Positions 1 through 5,992 of a stretch of 16,030 nt of DNA are shown piece by piece. The notes beneath the pieces were generated by a model. The model saw only the letters and a list, made by a program, of their open reading frames with translations. It did no database searches and had not been told where the DNA came from. The stretch lies in NCBI GenBank assembly GCA_964645555.1, contig CAZYBP010000019.1, forward strand, positions 1-16,030, written 5' to 3'. Origin of the DNA: 2-02-FULL-38-15 sp964645555 (lineage in GTDB: Bacteria; Patescibacteriota; Microgenomatia; Daviesbacterales; UBA10151). The first letter of the stretch is position 1. Every line of letters starts with the position of its first letter. The translations under genes and the position numbers were made by a program.

Positions 1-32
1 AATTGTAGGTGAGCTAGCGGATCGTATACACC
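1..32 (+). repeat. Left terminal inverted repeat of the IS
   Basis: Positions 10-32 match the reverse complement of 669-691 at 18/23 bases, with AATTG shared further out. It may extend beyond the window start. Confidence 0.65.
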
Positions 33-122
33 TTTCAGTTAGAATTAAGGGGTTCAGATATATTAAAACGGCACTCAAATTAGCTGGGATTAATTCACTA
101 TCTGAGCTGAAAGGAGGAATTA

Positions 123-722
123 ATGAAAGCTGGTCAACAATTAGATGTAATCTTGAACTACTCTAGCTTGTACAAACTAAACCCTCAAACAGCAAGAGCA
201 GCAATACTGGAAGCTTTTAAACAAACTAATAATATTTCTAAAACAGCCAGGATGTTTACCACCACCAGAAAGGTGGTGCAATTGGCAATTAAAAAGAATA
301 CTGAAGGTAATCTAGCAGATAAATCCCATACTGCAAAAACTGTTCATAACAAAACAGCAGACAGTATTGAGCAAAAAGCTGTTGCCATTAAAAACTCAAC
401 TCATTTTGGTTACAGAAGAGTTGGAAAGGAGTTAAGGGACAAACATGGTTTAGATATTAAAGACTTTACAGTGAGAAATATCCTAAAAAGAGCCAGAGGA
501 AAAGATTTGATTAAAGGAGAAAAAGTAATTAATGGAAATGGTAAAAAAATCCAATTTTATGACTGGTACACAGTACAACCTTTTGAAATTATCCAAACTG
601 ATTTAAAAGATATCTGGGCATTTCCACCCTTGTTACTGGATAATATTTCTACTAATATTGGTCCTTGGGGTGGATACAATCACCTGGCTCATTACCCAAT
701 TATCCTAAGGAGGATCCTTTGA
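123..722 (+). pseudogene. Truncated DDE (rve-type) transposase
   Basis: The start is well set: an AAGGAGG Shine-Dalgarno at 111-117 lies five bases before the ATG. Residues 21-60 look like a first helix-turn-helix. Residues 95-125 contain the HFGYRRVGKELR...FTVRNILKR pattern of the second HTH found before the integrase core in IS481/IS3-like transposases. Residues 152-164 (QPFEIIQTDLKDI) match the start of the rve core, with D160 as the first acid of the DDE triad. Homology then stops abruptly; residues 165-199 look like non-coding sequence read through, running over the right inverted repeat and past the element's end. The second Asp and the Glu are absent and I found no continuation in the other plus frames. 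The protein should be inactive as a transposase, though it might still bind the ends. Confidence 0.75.
669..701 (-). repeat. Right terminal inverted repeat of the IS
   Basis: The reverse complement of 669-691 matches 10-32 at 18/23 bases. The arm continues to AATTG at 697-701, where it overlaps two bases of the stop codon (700-702) of the neighbouring minus-strand gene. Confidence 0.65.
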
Positions 723-1740
723 AAATTTTGGGGGTTAACCATTCCGGTTCAACTGTCTCAGAAATTACACCTTCCTCAACCGGTCTTTCTTCCAGGGAAG
801 GTTGCGGTTGGGACTGAGGAGCAGCTTGAGCAGACTGAGTATGGTCACCTACATCAACTGGACTTATCTGAGGAGTAGGTTGCATTACAGGAGGCACAGT
901 GAATTCAGAAGCAGGCTGGGAGATTTGCGAAGATTGGCTTTGGCCGGCTAAAGCATTCCAGTCAAAAGTGGGTACAGATTGGGTATCTGGTTTTTTGCCC
1001 CCGGCCCGCAAACAATTAGCCACAGCCATAAATGTATCTGCAGTTGACTTTGAATCTGTTAAATTTTTGGTTGATTCAAAAATTCCAGCTAAAAGGTTAC
1101 TGGCTGTATCTGCATCTAAATTAAACCCCAAATCTGCAACTACTGAACCCATTATTTCGGAAACCGAGGCAGCATTTGTATCCACTACATTAGTTTGACC
1201 AAAGCTGCTGTTTGATACTTGATTATCAATATTTATAATGTGGGTTCCGGAAAAAGCTTGGGTATTTGCAGTATAAACATTACCTAAGGCATTTAAATTA
1301 ACAGCCCCTACCACAATAATTAAGTTAAACCCGGAACCTTGATAACGGGGTACAATTTTACTTGGTTGAAATGTCTGACCGGGTAGTACATGGAAAACCA
1401 AATTCAAATTATTTGCCTCAGCATACCAATCTAATTTTTCTAAAGCAGGGACAGTATTATCAGAAGCTGCTACACCTTCTAAAGTTAAAGTTAAGTTTCC
1501 GCCTTCAGTTGAAGGAAGATTTTTTTGGATATGATCAACACCAAAAAGATGAGCTTGATCAACTTTAATAGTATCATCAGACACTACACTAACTTGTTTC
1601 GCTGCAGTCTCTAGGGTTAAAAACAAAGCTAAACCTGCAGCTAATGTATCAATTGAGGCATTGGTAGGTAAGGCAATTAAAATACTTTTGGCAGTTGGTA
1701 AAAGGTTTTTAAGCTCTGTAAGCTGAGTATCGTATTTCAT
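700..1740 (-). CDS. DHH-family phosphoesterase-like protein, catalytic residues lost
   Basis: The 346-residue product has the fold-level pattern of the DHH/DHHA1 oligoribonuclease (NrnA-like) family but not its catalytic residues. The first metal motif reads NASID (27-31) where PDGDA is expected. The second Asp motif reads VVGAVNLN (143-150). The DHH signature reads IDNQ (171-174), followed by the usual NxxFGxxNxVD and AASxSEI segments. The later DTG motif reads ESTKN (222-226). The last ~90 residues are rich in Q, P and S and probably disordered. In other bacteria nrnA follows infB-rbfA, so the position supports the family assignment. I start at the ATG at 1740, because the TTG at 1782 is part of a -35 box and a good promoter precedes 1740; an ATG at 1773 is possible. 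The gene ends at the inverted repeat of the IS, so its tail may have been altered by insertion. Enzymatic activity is unlikely; a nucleotide-binding or structural role is inference. Confidence 0.7.
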   Translation of the reverse strand: MKYDTQLTELKNLLPTAKSILIALPTNASIDTLAAGLALFLTLETAAKQVSVVSDDTIKVDQAHLFGVDHIQKNLPSTEGGNLTLTLEGVAASDNTVPALEKLDWYAEANNLNLVFHVLPGQTFQPSKIVPRYQGSGFNLIIVVGAVNLNALGNVYTANTQAFSGTHIINIDNQVSNSSFGQTNVVDTNAASVSEIMGSVVADLGFNLDADTASNLLAGIFESTKNLTDSKSTADTFMAVANCLRAGGKKPDTQSVPTFDWNALAGQSQSSQISQPASEFTVPPVMQPTPQISPVDVGDHTQSAQAAPQSQPQPSLEERPVEEGVISETVEPEWLTPKIFKGSSLG

Positions 1741-1753
1741 AAATTTCGCCCTA

Positions 1754-1782
1754 ATTTTACTCCAATATCCCATAAAAATCAA
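1754..1782 (-). promoter_or_regulatory. Promoter of the DHH-like gene
   Basis: On the minus strand TTGATT (1777-1782) is separated by 17 bases from TAAAAT (1754-1759). The -10 box ends 13 bases before the ATG at 1740, so transcription should start about six bases ahead of it. This gives the gene its own promoter inside the infB cluster and argues against starts at 1782 or 1773. Confidence 0.55.
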
Positions 1783-1814
1783 GATTGAATGACTGATTAA
1801 GCTCAGTAAAAAGG

Positions 1815-3263
1815 TTAAATAACTCTAAATGACTCCACTTTATCCCCAACTGCAAAGTCTATGGGAGGGTCAAATAACATCCCACAATCATTTCCTTTTT
1901 CTACCTTATTAACTTCCTCTTTAACTTTTTTGAGAGATTTTAGTTTGGTTTCTCCTACATTTTCTCCATCTCTAACCACTCTTAATTTTTGTCCCTTGGC
2001 AATTATTCCTTCTTCCATTCTGCAACCGGCAATTTTTTCATTCTTACCATGAGGAAATTCTGCCAAAATCTCTGCTTTACCCAACACTTCTTCCAATTGT
2101 CCTACCTCGAGCAAAGTATTAACCACTTCCTCAACATCTTCTAAAAGCTCATAAATTATATTATAAGTTCTAATTAAAACATGTTCATTTTCTGCGAGCT
2201 TTTGGGCGGTTGGGGCAACTTTGACATTAAACCCAATTACAATTGCTCCTACAGTTGCTGCCAGTTTGATATTTTCCTCTCCTATATCTCCAATACCAGT
2301 AAAAATATAATCTACAACCTTTTTCTCTATATTGAATTTATCCAAAGAAGCTTGGATTGCCTCCAATGAACCTTGTTTGTCTGCTTTAATAATAGCTTTT
2401 AGGGTTTTTGTCTCCCCGTGCTTTAACCTGTTTACCAAAGATTGCACTCTATCTGCTTTTTTAGCTTCCGGCTCCTCACCCAAAACCGCCCCCACCGGCG
2501 GAACTTGTTCCAGTCCTAAAACCTCTACCGGAGTAGATGGTCCCGCCTCATTTAGGACTCGGCCATTAAAATCAAACAATCCCCTAACTTTACTTTTCAC
2601 TCCAGCTAAGGCTATTTGATCTCCTTTTTTTAGGGTGCCGTTTCTGACTAAAATAGTGGCAATTGGACCTTTAAATTTATCCAATGTAGATTCAATTACC
2701 ACTCCTACAGGCTCAATATTAGGATTCCCTTTTAACTCGTGTAGCTCTGAAACTAACTGAATGATTTCTAAAAGTTTATCGACACCTTCTCCGGTTTTTG
2801 CAGAAATAGGCACAATTGGCACATCCCCACCATATTCTTCTATTAAAATTCCTTTATCAGACAACTGTTTTTTAATTTTTTCCATTTGCACTTTAGCGTT
2901 TACACCAGGCAAATCAATCTTGTTAATGGCCACAATCATCGGTACTTTGGCCCCTTGAATATGATTTATAGCCTCAACAGTTTGCGGCATAATCCCGTCA
3001 TCTATTGCCACAACCAAAATAGCTATATCAGCAACTCTTGCTCCACGGGAACGCATTTTTTCAAAAGCAGCATGGCCAGGAGTGTCTATGAAAGTAATTA
3101 ATTTATTATCGTGAGTAATTTGATAGGCACCTATATGCTGAGTAATTCCCCCATGTTCCCGCGCAGCCACATTGGATTTTCTAATAAAATCAAGTAGGGT
3201 AGTTTTTCCATGGTCAACATGGCCTAATATAGTTACGATAGGTGATCTTGAAATTTCGCTCAT
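1815..3263 (-). CDS. infB: Translation initiation factor IF-2 (short form)
   Basis: The product is a GTPase that places initiator tRNA on the 30S subunit and promotes subunit joining. All G motifs are present: GHVDHGKT at 14-21 (P-loop), GGIT at 38-41 (switch I Thr), DTPGH at 60-64, NKID at 114-117 and SAK at 154-156. Domain II follows from about 175, then domain III (about 280-385) and the initiator-tRNA-binding C-terminal domain to 482. The G domain begins at the N-terminus, so the long N-terminal region of IF-2 (E. coli about 890 residues) is absent, as in many reduced bacteria. The ATG has an AAGGAG Shine-Dalgarno about 12 bases upstream, part of a predicted hairpin. The gene follows nusA in the conserved nusA-infB order, but ylxR and rbfA are missing. 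Confidence 0.97.
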   Translation of the reverse strand: MSEISRSPIVTILGHVDHGKTTLLDFIRKSNVAAREHGGITQHIGAYQITHDNKLITFIDTPGHAAFEKMRSRGARVADIAILVVAIDDGIMPQTVEAINHIQGAKVPMIVAINKIDLPGVNAKVQMEKIKKQLSDKGILIEEYGGDVPIVPISAKTGEGVDKLLEIIQLVSELHELKGNPNIEPVGVVIESTLDKFKGPIATILVRNGTLKKGDQIALAGVKSKVRGLFDFNGRVLNEAGPSTPVEVLGLEQVPPVGAVLGEEPEAKKADRVQSLVNRLKHGETKTLKAIIKADKQGSLEAIQASLDKFNIEKKVVDYIFTGIGDIGEENIKLAATVGAIVIGFNVKVAPTAQKLAENEHVLIRTYNIIYELLEDVEEVVNTLLEVGQLEEVLGKAEILAEFPHGKNEKIAGCRMEEGIIAKGQKLRVVRDGENVGETKLKSLKKVKEEVNKVEKGNDCGMLFDPPIDFAVGDKVESFRVI

Positions 3264-3275
3264 ACTAATACTTTT

Positions 3276-3299
3276 CTCCTTCTGTTTAAACAGAGAGAA
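3276..3299 (-). promoter_or_regulatory. Hairpin covering the infB Shine-Dalgarno
   Basis: The sequence is centred on the palindrome TCTGTTTAAACAGA. With the four central bases as loop, the arms pair over roughly ten positions, with one mismatch and two G-U pairs. The downstream arm holds AAGGAG, the infB ribosome binding site. If it folds in the mRNA it would limit access to the start. The pairing is read by eye; no energy was computed. Confidence 0.4.
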
Positions 3300-3302
3300 G
3301 GT

Positions 3303-3378
3303 AGTATTACGTATTAAGTATTGCGGGAAAGCACAAAAATGTTATTTTTCATACCCTTAATACATGATACATAATACT
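3303..3378. repeat. Long inverted repeat between nusA and infB
   Basis: Positions 3303-3323 match the reverse complement of 3358-3378 at 17 of 21 bases. The ~34-base centre holds a second small stem (AAAAAT/ATTTTT at about 3335-3349) flanked by CCC and GGG. The right arm ends at the first base of the nusA stop codon. Transcribed, it would form a long stem-loop between the nusA and infB coding regions. It could be an intergenic repeat element or a regulatory structure. Confidence 0.5.
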
Positions 3379-4817
3379 TACCCCTTACTTTCCTCCATAT
3401 CAGCTTGCGCATCTGCTGCTGCTTTGGGATCATCTACTTTAGGTTCTTCTTGAAGTTCGCCGCCTTTGGACTCATCCTGCATAGCTTGGGTAATATTTTC
3501 TTCTGCTGCTTCTACTACAGCCTCACCAGGAGTTTTGCTAGGATCTGTTGCTTCGTCTGTTTCCTCTTCAGCCGAAGTTTCTTCTGCCGGAAGTTCGGTT
3601 GTTTCTCCGATAGCTTCTTCCAATTGCTGTTTCTCTTCTTGAGGACTTTCTTCATCAACTGCCTTTTCTAAAACTTCTCCTGCTTCTTCTGCTTTTTCCT
3701 TTTCTTCCTTAGTAACAGCTTTTTCCTCGGCTTCTTTGACTTCCTCTCTTATCTCCTCTTTAGCTTTCTCTTTTTTATCTATAACCACAGCTTCTTTCTC
3801 TAGTGATTTTTCCTCTGTCTTTTTAGATTCATCACTAATCCCTTGTTCCTCTGGTTCTTCTGCTCCAACTATATCAATTTTCCAACCAGTTAATTTGGCA
3901 GCTAACCTAACATTTTGCCCTCCTTTTCCAATAGCCAAAGATAATTGGTTTTGAGGTACAGTAACAGTAGCTACCTTGCTTTTCTCATCTAATTGAACTT
4001 GGATATCTTTGGCAGGAGACAAAGCAGCAGCAATAAATCTGGCCGGATCCTCAGAATAAGTAATGATATCTATTTTCTCCTCTCCCAATTCACTCATCAC
4101 AGCCTGAACCCTAACTCCTTTTTGGCCTACCAAGGAACCAACCGGATCTACCCCATCTTGAGTAGAAATGGCAGCTATTTTAGTCCTGGATCCTGCTTCC
4201 CTGGCAATCACTTTCACCTCTACTGCACCAGATTGGATTTCCGGCACCTCTAAAGCAAACAGAGCCTTAACTAAAGCCGGATCTGAGCGGGAAACTACAA
4301 CCTCAGACCCTCTGCCTCCTTCTCTAATTTCTTTTACTAAAAACTTGAGTCTCAGATTTGTGTGATAAATTTCAGTATGAACTTGTTCAGATGGAGGCAA
4401 AACTCCTTCTGCTCTGCCTAAATCCACAAAAAAAGTATTTCCTTCTTGTCTTTGAATGTTACCGGAAATCACTGTACCTACCTTACTCTCATACTCGGAT
4501 AAAATTGCCCCTCTTTCAGCCTCATTTAGTTTTTGCATAATTACTTGTTTAGCAATAGAGGCAGCAATCCTGGCAAAACCCGGAGGAGTAACATTTTTAT
4601 CACCGTCAAAAACTGAAATTTCTCCGCTTGAGGGATCTACTTTAGAGGTAAATTCTTCAAAATTTTCCGGGATAGGTTCGTTTCTTAAAGTTAAATCTTT
4701 TTTATAAGCAGCTAAAGCAGCCTGGCGGATGGCGTCTAAAACCACTTCTGTATCTACCCCTTTTTCAGAGGCTATTTGATTTAATGCAGCTGCAAATTCT
4801 GTTCGTGCTTGTGCCAT
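3378..4817 (-). CDS. nusA: Transcription termination/antitermination factor NusA
   Basis: NusA binds RNA polymerase and nascent RNA to control pausing, termination and antitermination. The 479-residue product shows the N-terminal polymerase-binding domain (1-108), an S1 RNA-binding domain (about 110-178, with VGTVISGNIQR and FFVDLGRAEGVLP), KH1 with GQKGVR at 231-236, and KH2 with GKGGQNVR at 297-304. From about residue 320 the protein is a 160-residue tail dominated by Glu, Lys and Ala, probably coiled-coil or disordered. It does not resemble the acidic repeats of E. coli NusA. The start is supported by GAGGA about 10 bases before the ATG. It is the first gene of the nusA-infB cluster. Confidence 0.96.
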   Translation of the reverse strand: MAQARTEFAAALNQIASEKGVDTEVVLDAIRQAALAAYKKDLTLRNEPIPENFEEFTSKVDPSSGEISVFDGDKNVTPPGFARIAASIAKQVIMQKLNEAERGAILSEYESKVGTVISGNIQRQEGNTFFVDLGRAEGVLPPSEQVHTEIYHTNLRLKFLVKEIREGGRGSEVVVSRSDPALVKALFALEVPEIQSGAVEVKVIAREAGSRTKIAAISTQDGVDPVGSLVGQKGVRVQAVMSELGEEKIDIITYSEDPARFIAAALSPAKDIQVQLDEKSKVATVTVPQNQLSLAIGKGGQNVRLAAKLTGWKIDIVGAEEPEEQGISDESKKTEEKSLEKEAVVIDKKEKAKEEIREEVKEAEEKAVTKEEKEKAEEAGEVLEKAVDEESPQEEKQQLEEAIGETTELPAEETSAEEETDEATDPSKTPGEAVVEAAEENITQAMQDESKGGELQEEPKVDDPKAAADAQADMEESKG

Positions 4818-4838
4818 TTTATTAAATCCTCATTCCTA

Positions 4839-4883
4839 GATTTTAGTACTTAGTTTTTAACCTGTAATTTATGTACTAAATCC
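4839..4883. repeat. Imperfect inverted repeat in the nusA leader
   Basis: Arms at 4839-4852 and 4870-4883 match as reverse complements at 11 of 14 positions, with the core TTTAGTAC/GTACTAAA. The repeat overlaps the proposed nusA promoter, with the -10 box in one arm and the -35 box in the spacer. Confidence 0.4.
4840..4868 (-). promoter_or_regulatory. Promoter of nusA-infB
   Basis: ATTACA (4863-4868, 4 of 6 to TTGACA) is separated by 17 bases from TAAAAT (4840-4845, 5 of 6 to TATAAT) on the minus strand. Transcription would start near 4833, giving a short leader that contains the GAGGA ribosome binding site. Confidence 0.5.
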
Positions 4884-4885
4884 TA

Positions 4886-4911
4886 ATAAAAAGGTGGGAC
4901 TAGCCCACCTT
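4886..4911 (-). terminator. Intrinsic terminator after dnaJ
   Basis: A perfect 8-bp stem AAGGTGGG/CCCACCTT (4891-4898 and 4904-4911) has a five-base loop and is followed on the minus strand by TTTTTATTA. It lies 66 bases past the dnaJ stop. A weaker, bulged hairpin (about 4912-4939) precedes it. Confidence 0.85.
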
Positions 4912-4976
4912 CCCAGTTACATTGGAATGTTAACCAGGGACATTTTACCCCTTTAAAAAAATGAAGTCAAGCTATC

Positions 4977-5912
4977 TTAAAACCAGTCTTTTTTCTTGTC
5001 ACTACTTTTTAGATTATACAATTCCTCGTATAATTGTTTTTCCTGCTTGGAAGGATTTTTCGGTACCTCTAAATTCACTCTGACAAAGTGGTCTCCGTGT
5101 CCAGCGGAACCTAACCTCGGAGCTCCTTTCCCTTTTAATTTAACCAGCGAGCCTGGTTGAGTTCCTGGCGGAACTTTTACTTTAACTTTTCCCCAAACAG
5201 TAGTAACTTCAAACACATCTCCTAATACTAACTGTGGTATGGAGACTGTAATTTCTGAGAAAATATCTGCTCCTTCTCTTAAAAACTGTGGGTGACGGTT
5301 AACTTGAAAAACAATATCCAAATCCCCAAATCTCATTTTTGTGCCATTATCCATTCCTGCCGGAACTTTAATCTTCATTCTCTTCCTTTCAATCCTTCCC
5401 TGAGCATTTCTAGACTCAATCTCAATTTCTTTAGTTACTCCGTGAATTGCCTCATCAAAAGAAATACTCATCTGATAAGTCGGCCTTCTTCTGAACGCTT
5501 GGCCAAAGGGAGAACCTGTGCCACCAAAAATTTGTTCAAACAAGTCAAAGGGATCTTCAAATCCGCCAAAATCAAAGTCCACATTAGGGTTACCTCCGCC
5601 TGAAGACCAGCTATAGGTTCTAAATCCTCCGCCGAACGGATTACCGCCTGCTCCAAAAGGGGAACCTCCACCAAAACCTGCTCCTCTATCAAAAGCAGCA
5701 TGTCCAAATTGGTCATAAGCGCCTTTTTTTTGCGGGTCAGATAAGGCTTGATAAGCCTCGCCGATTTCTTTAAATCTTTCTGCTGCCCCGGCGCTCTTCT
5801 CAATATCAGGATGATGTTTTCTGGCCAAACGGCGGTAAGCAGATTTAATCTCATCCGCTGAAGCAGACTTGGATACACCTAATATTTCGTAATAATCACG
5901 TTTTGTAGCCAT
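4977..5912 (-). CDS. dnaJ: DnaJ/CbpA-type co-chaperone without zinc finger
   Basis: This is an Hsp40 co-chaperone that delivers clients to DnaK and stimulates its ATPase. The J domain occupies residues 5-70 with HPD at 34-36. A Gly/Phe-rich linker covers about 73-135, followed by the two beta-barrel substrate-binding domains (about 145-295). The four CxxCxGxG zinc-binding repeats of classical DnaJ are absent and the protein has no cysteine at all. The 311-residue length fits this type II (CbpA-like) architecture, compared with about 375 for DnaJ. As it sits just after dnaK and is the only J protein in the window, it probably serves as the main DnaJ. It has no Shine-Dalgarno; a TATAAT box ends seven bases before the ATG. 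An intrinsic terminator separates it from dnaK. Confidence 0.93.
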   Translation of the reverse strand: MATKRDYYEILGVSKSASADEIKSAYRRLARKHHPDIEKSAGAAERFKEIGEAYQALSDPQKKGAYDQFGHAAFDRGAGFGGGSPFGAGGNPFGGGFRTYSWSSGGGNPNVDFDFGGFEDPFDLFEQIFGGTGSPFGQAFRRRPTYQMSISFDEAIHGVTKEIEIESRNAQGRIERKRMKIKVPAGMDNGTKMRFGDLDIVFQVNRHPQFLREGADIFSEITVSIPQLVLGDVFEVTTVWGKVKVKVPPGTQPGSLVKLKGKGAPRLGSAGHGDHFVRVNLEVPKNPSKQEKQLYEELYNLKSSDKKKDWF

Positions 5913-5919
5913 AATGCGT

Positions 5920-5925
5920 ATTATA
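5920..5925 (-). promoter_or_regulatory. -10 box for leaderless dnaJ mRNA
   Basis: A perfect TATAAT on the minus strand ends exactly seven bases before the dnaJ ATG at 5912, so the expected transcription start is the A of the start codon. No -35 match exists at 16-18 bases, where the dnaK terminator stem lies. No Shine-Dalgarno is present. Confidence 0.6.
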
Positions 5926-5929
5926 TATT

Positions 5930-5953
5930 AAAAAGCCTCGGTTATCCCGAGGC
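5930..5953 (-). terminator. Intrinsic terminator after dnaK
   Basis: A 7-bp stem GCCTCGG/CCGAGGC (5935-5941 and 5947-5953) has a five-base loop and is followed on the minus strand by TTTTTAATA. It lies about 30 bases past the dnaK stop and directly before the dnaJ -10 box, separating dnaJ from the hrcA-grpE-dnaK transcript. Confidence 0.85.
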
Positions 5954-5955
5954 AA

Positions 5956-5992
5956 AAATCTTAAATCTTTAATCTTTAAAATCTTTAATCTT
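5956..5992. repeat. Low-complexity AAAGATT repeat at the dnaK 3' end
   Basis: Several imperfect copies of TTAAAGAT run from the last dnaK codons to the terminator stem. The dnaK stop codon lies inside the array, so the final KKD residues are encoded by repeat sequence. Confidence 0.6.

Larger units (their letters stand above)
1..701 (+). mobile_element. Internally deleted insertion sequence (IS481/IS3-like)
   Basis: The two ends form imperfect terminal inverted repeats. The left end at 10-32 and the reverse complement of 669-691 agree at 18 of 23 positions, sharing TGAGC, GAT, GTAT and CACC blocks. Both arms can be extended outward to a shared AATTG (1-5 and 697-701) with one gap. Between them lies the 5' part of a transposase whose catalytic core is missing. 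The interval is therefore best read as an IS copy that suffered an internal deletion but kept both ends. The left arm begins at the window edge, so the true left end and any target-site duplication cannot be seen. The right end lies on the stop codon of the minus-strand DHH-like gene. Confidence 0.7.

Noticed and set aside
2..166. Open plus-strand frame of 54 codons with LSVR...LAGINSLSEL resembling the RNA polymerase alpha C-terminal domain
   Set aside because: It begins inside the IS terminal inverted repeat, overlaps the transposase start and its Shine-Dalgarno, and lacks a start codon in the window. The resemblance is short and could be chance.
1741..1782. N-terminal extension of the DHH-like protein from TTG at 1782
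   Set aside because: The TTG is part of a TTGATT -35 box spaced 17 bases from TAAAAT, and translation from the ATG at 1740 fits the family better.
5468..5878. 136-residue minus-strand frame inside dnaJ
   Set aside because: It is an alternative frame of the conserved J domain and Gly/Phe linker, with no recognisable features and no separate start signal.
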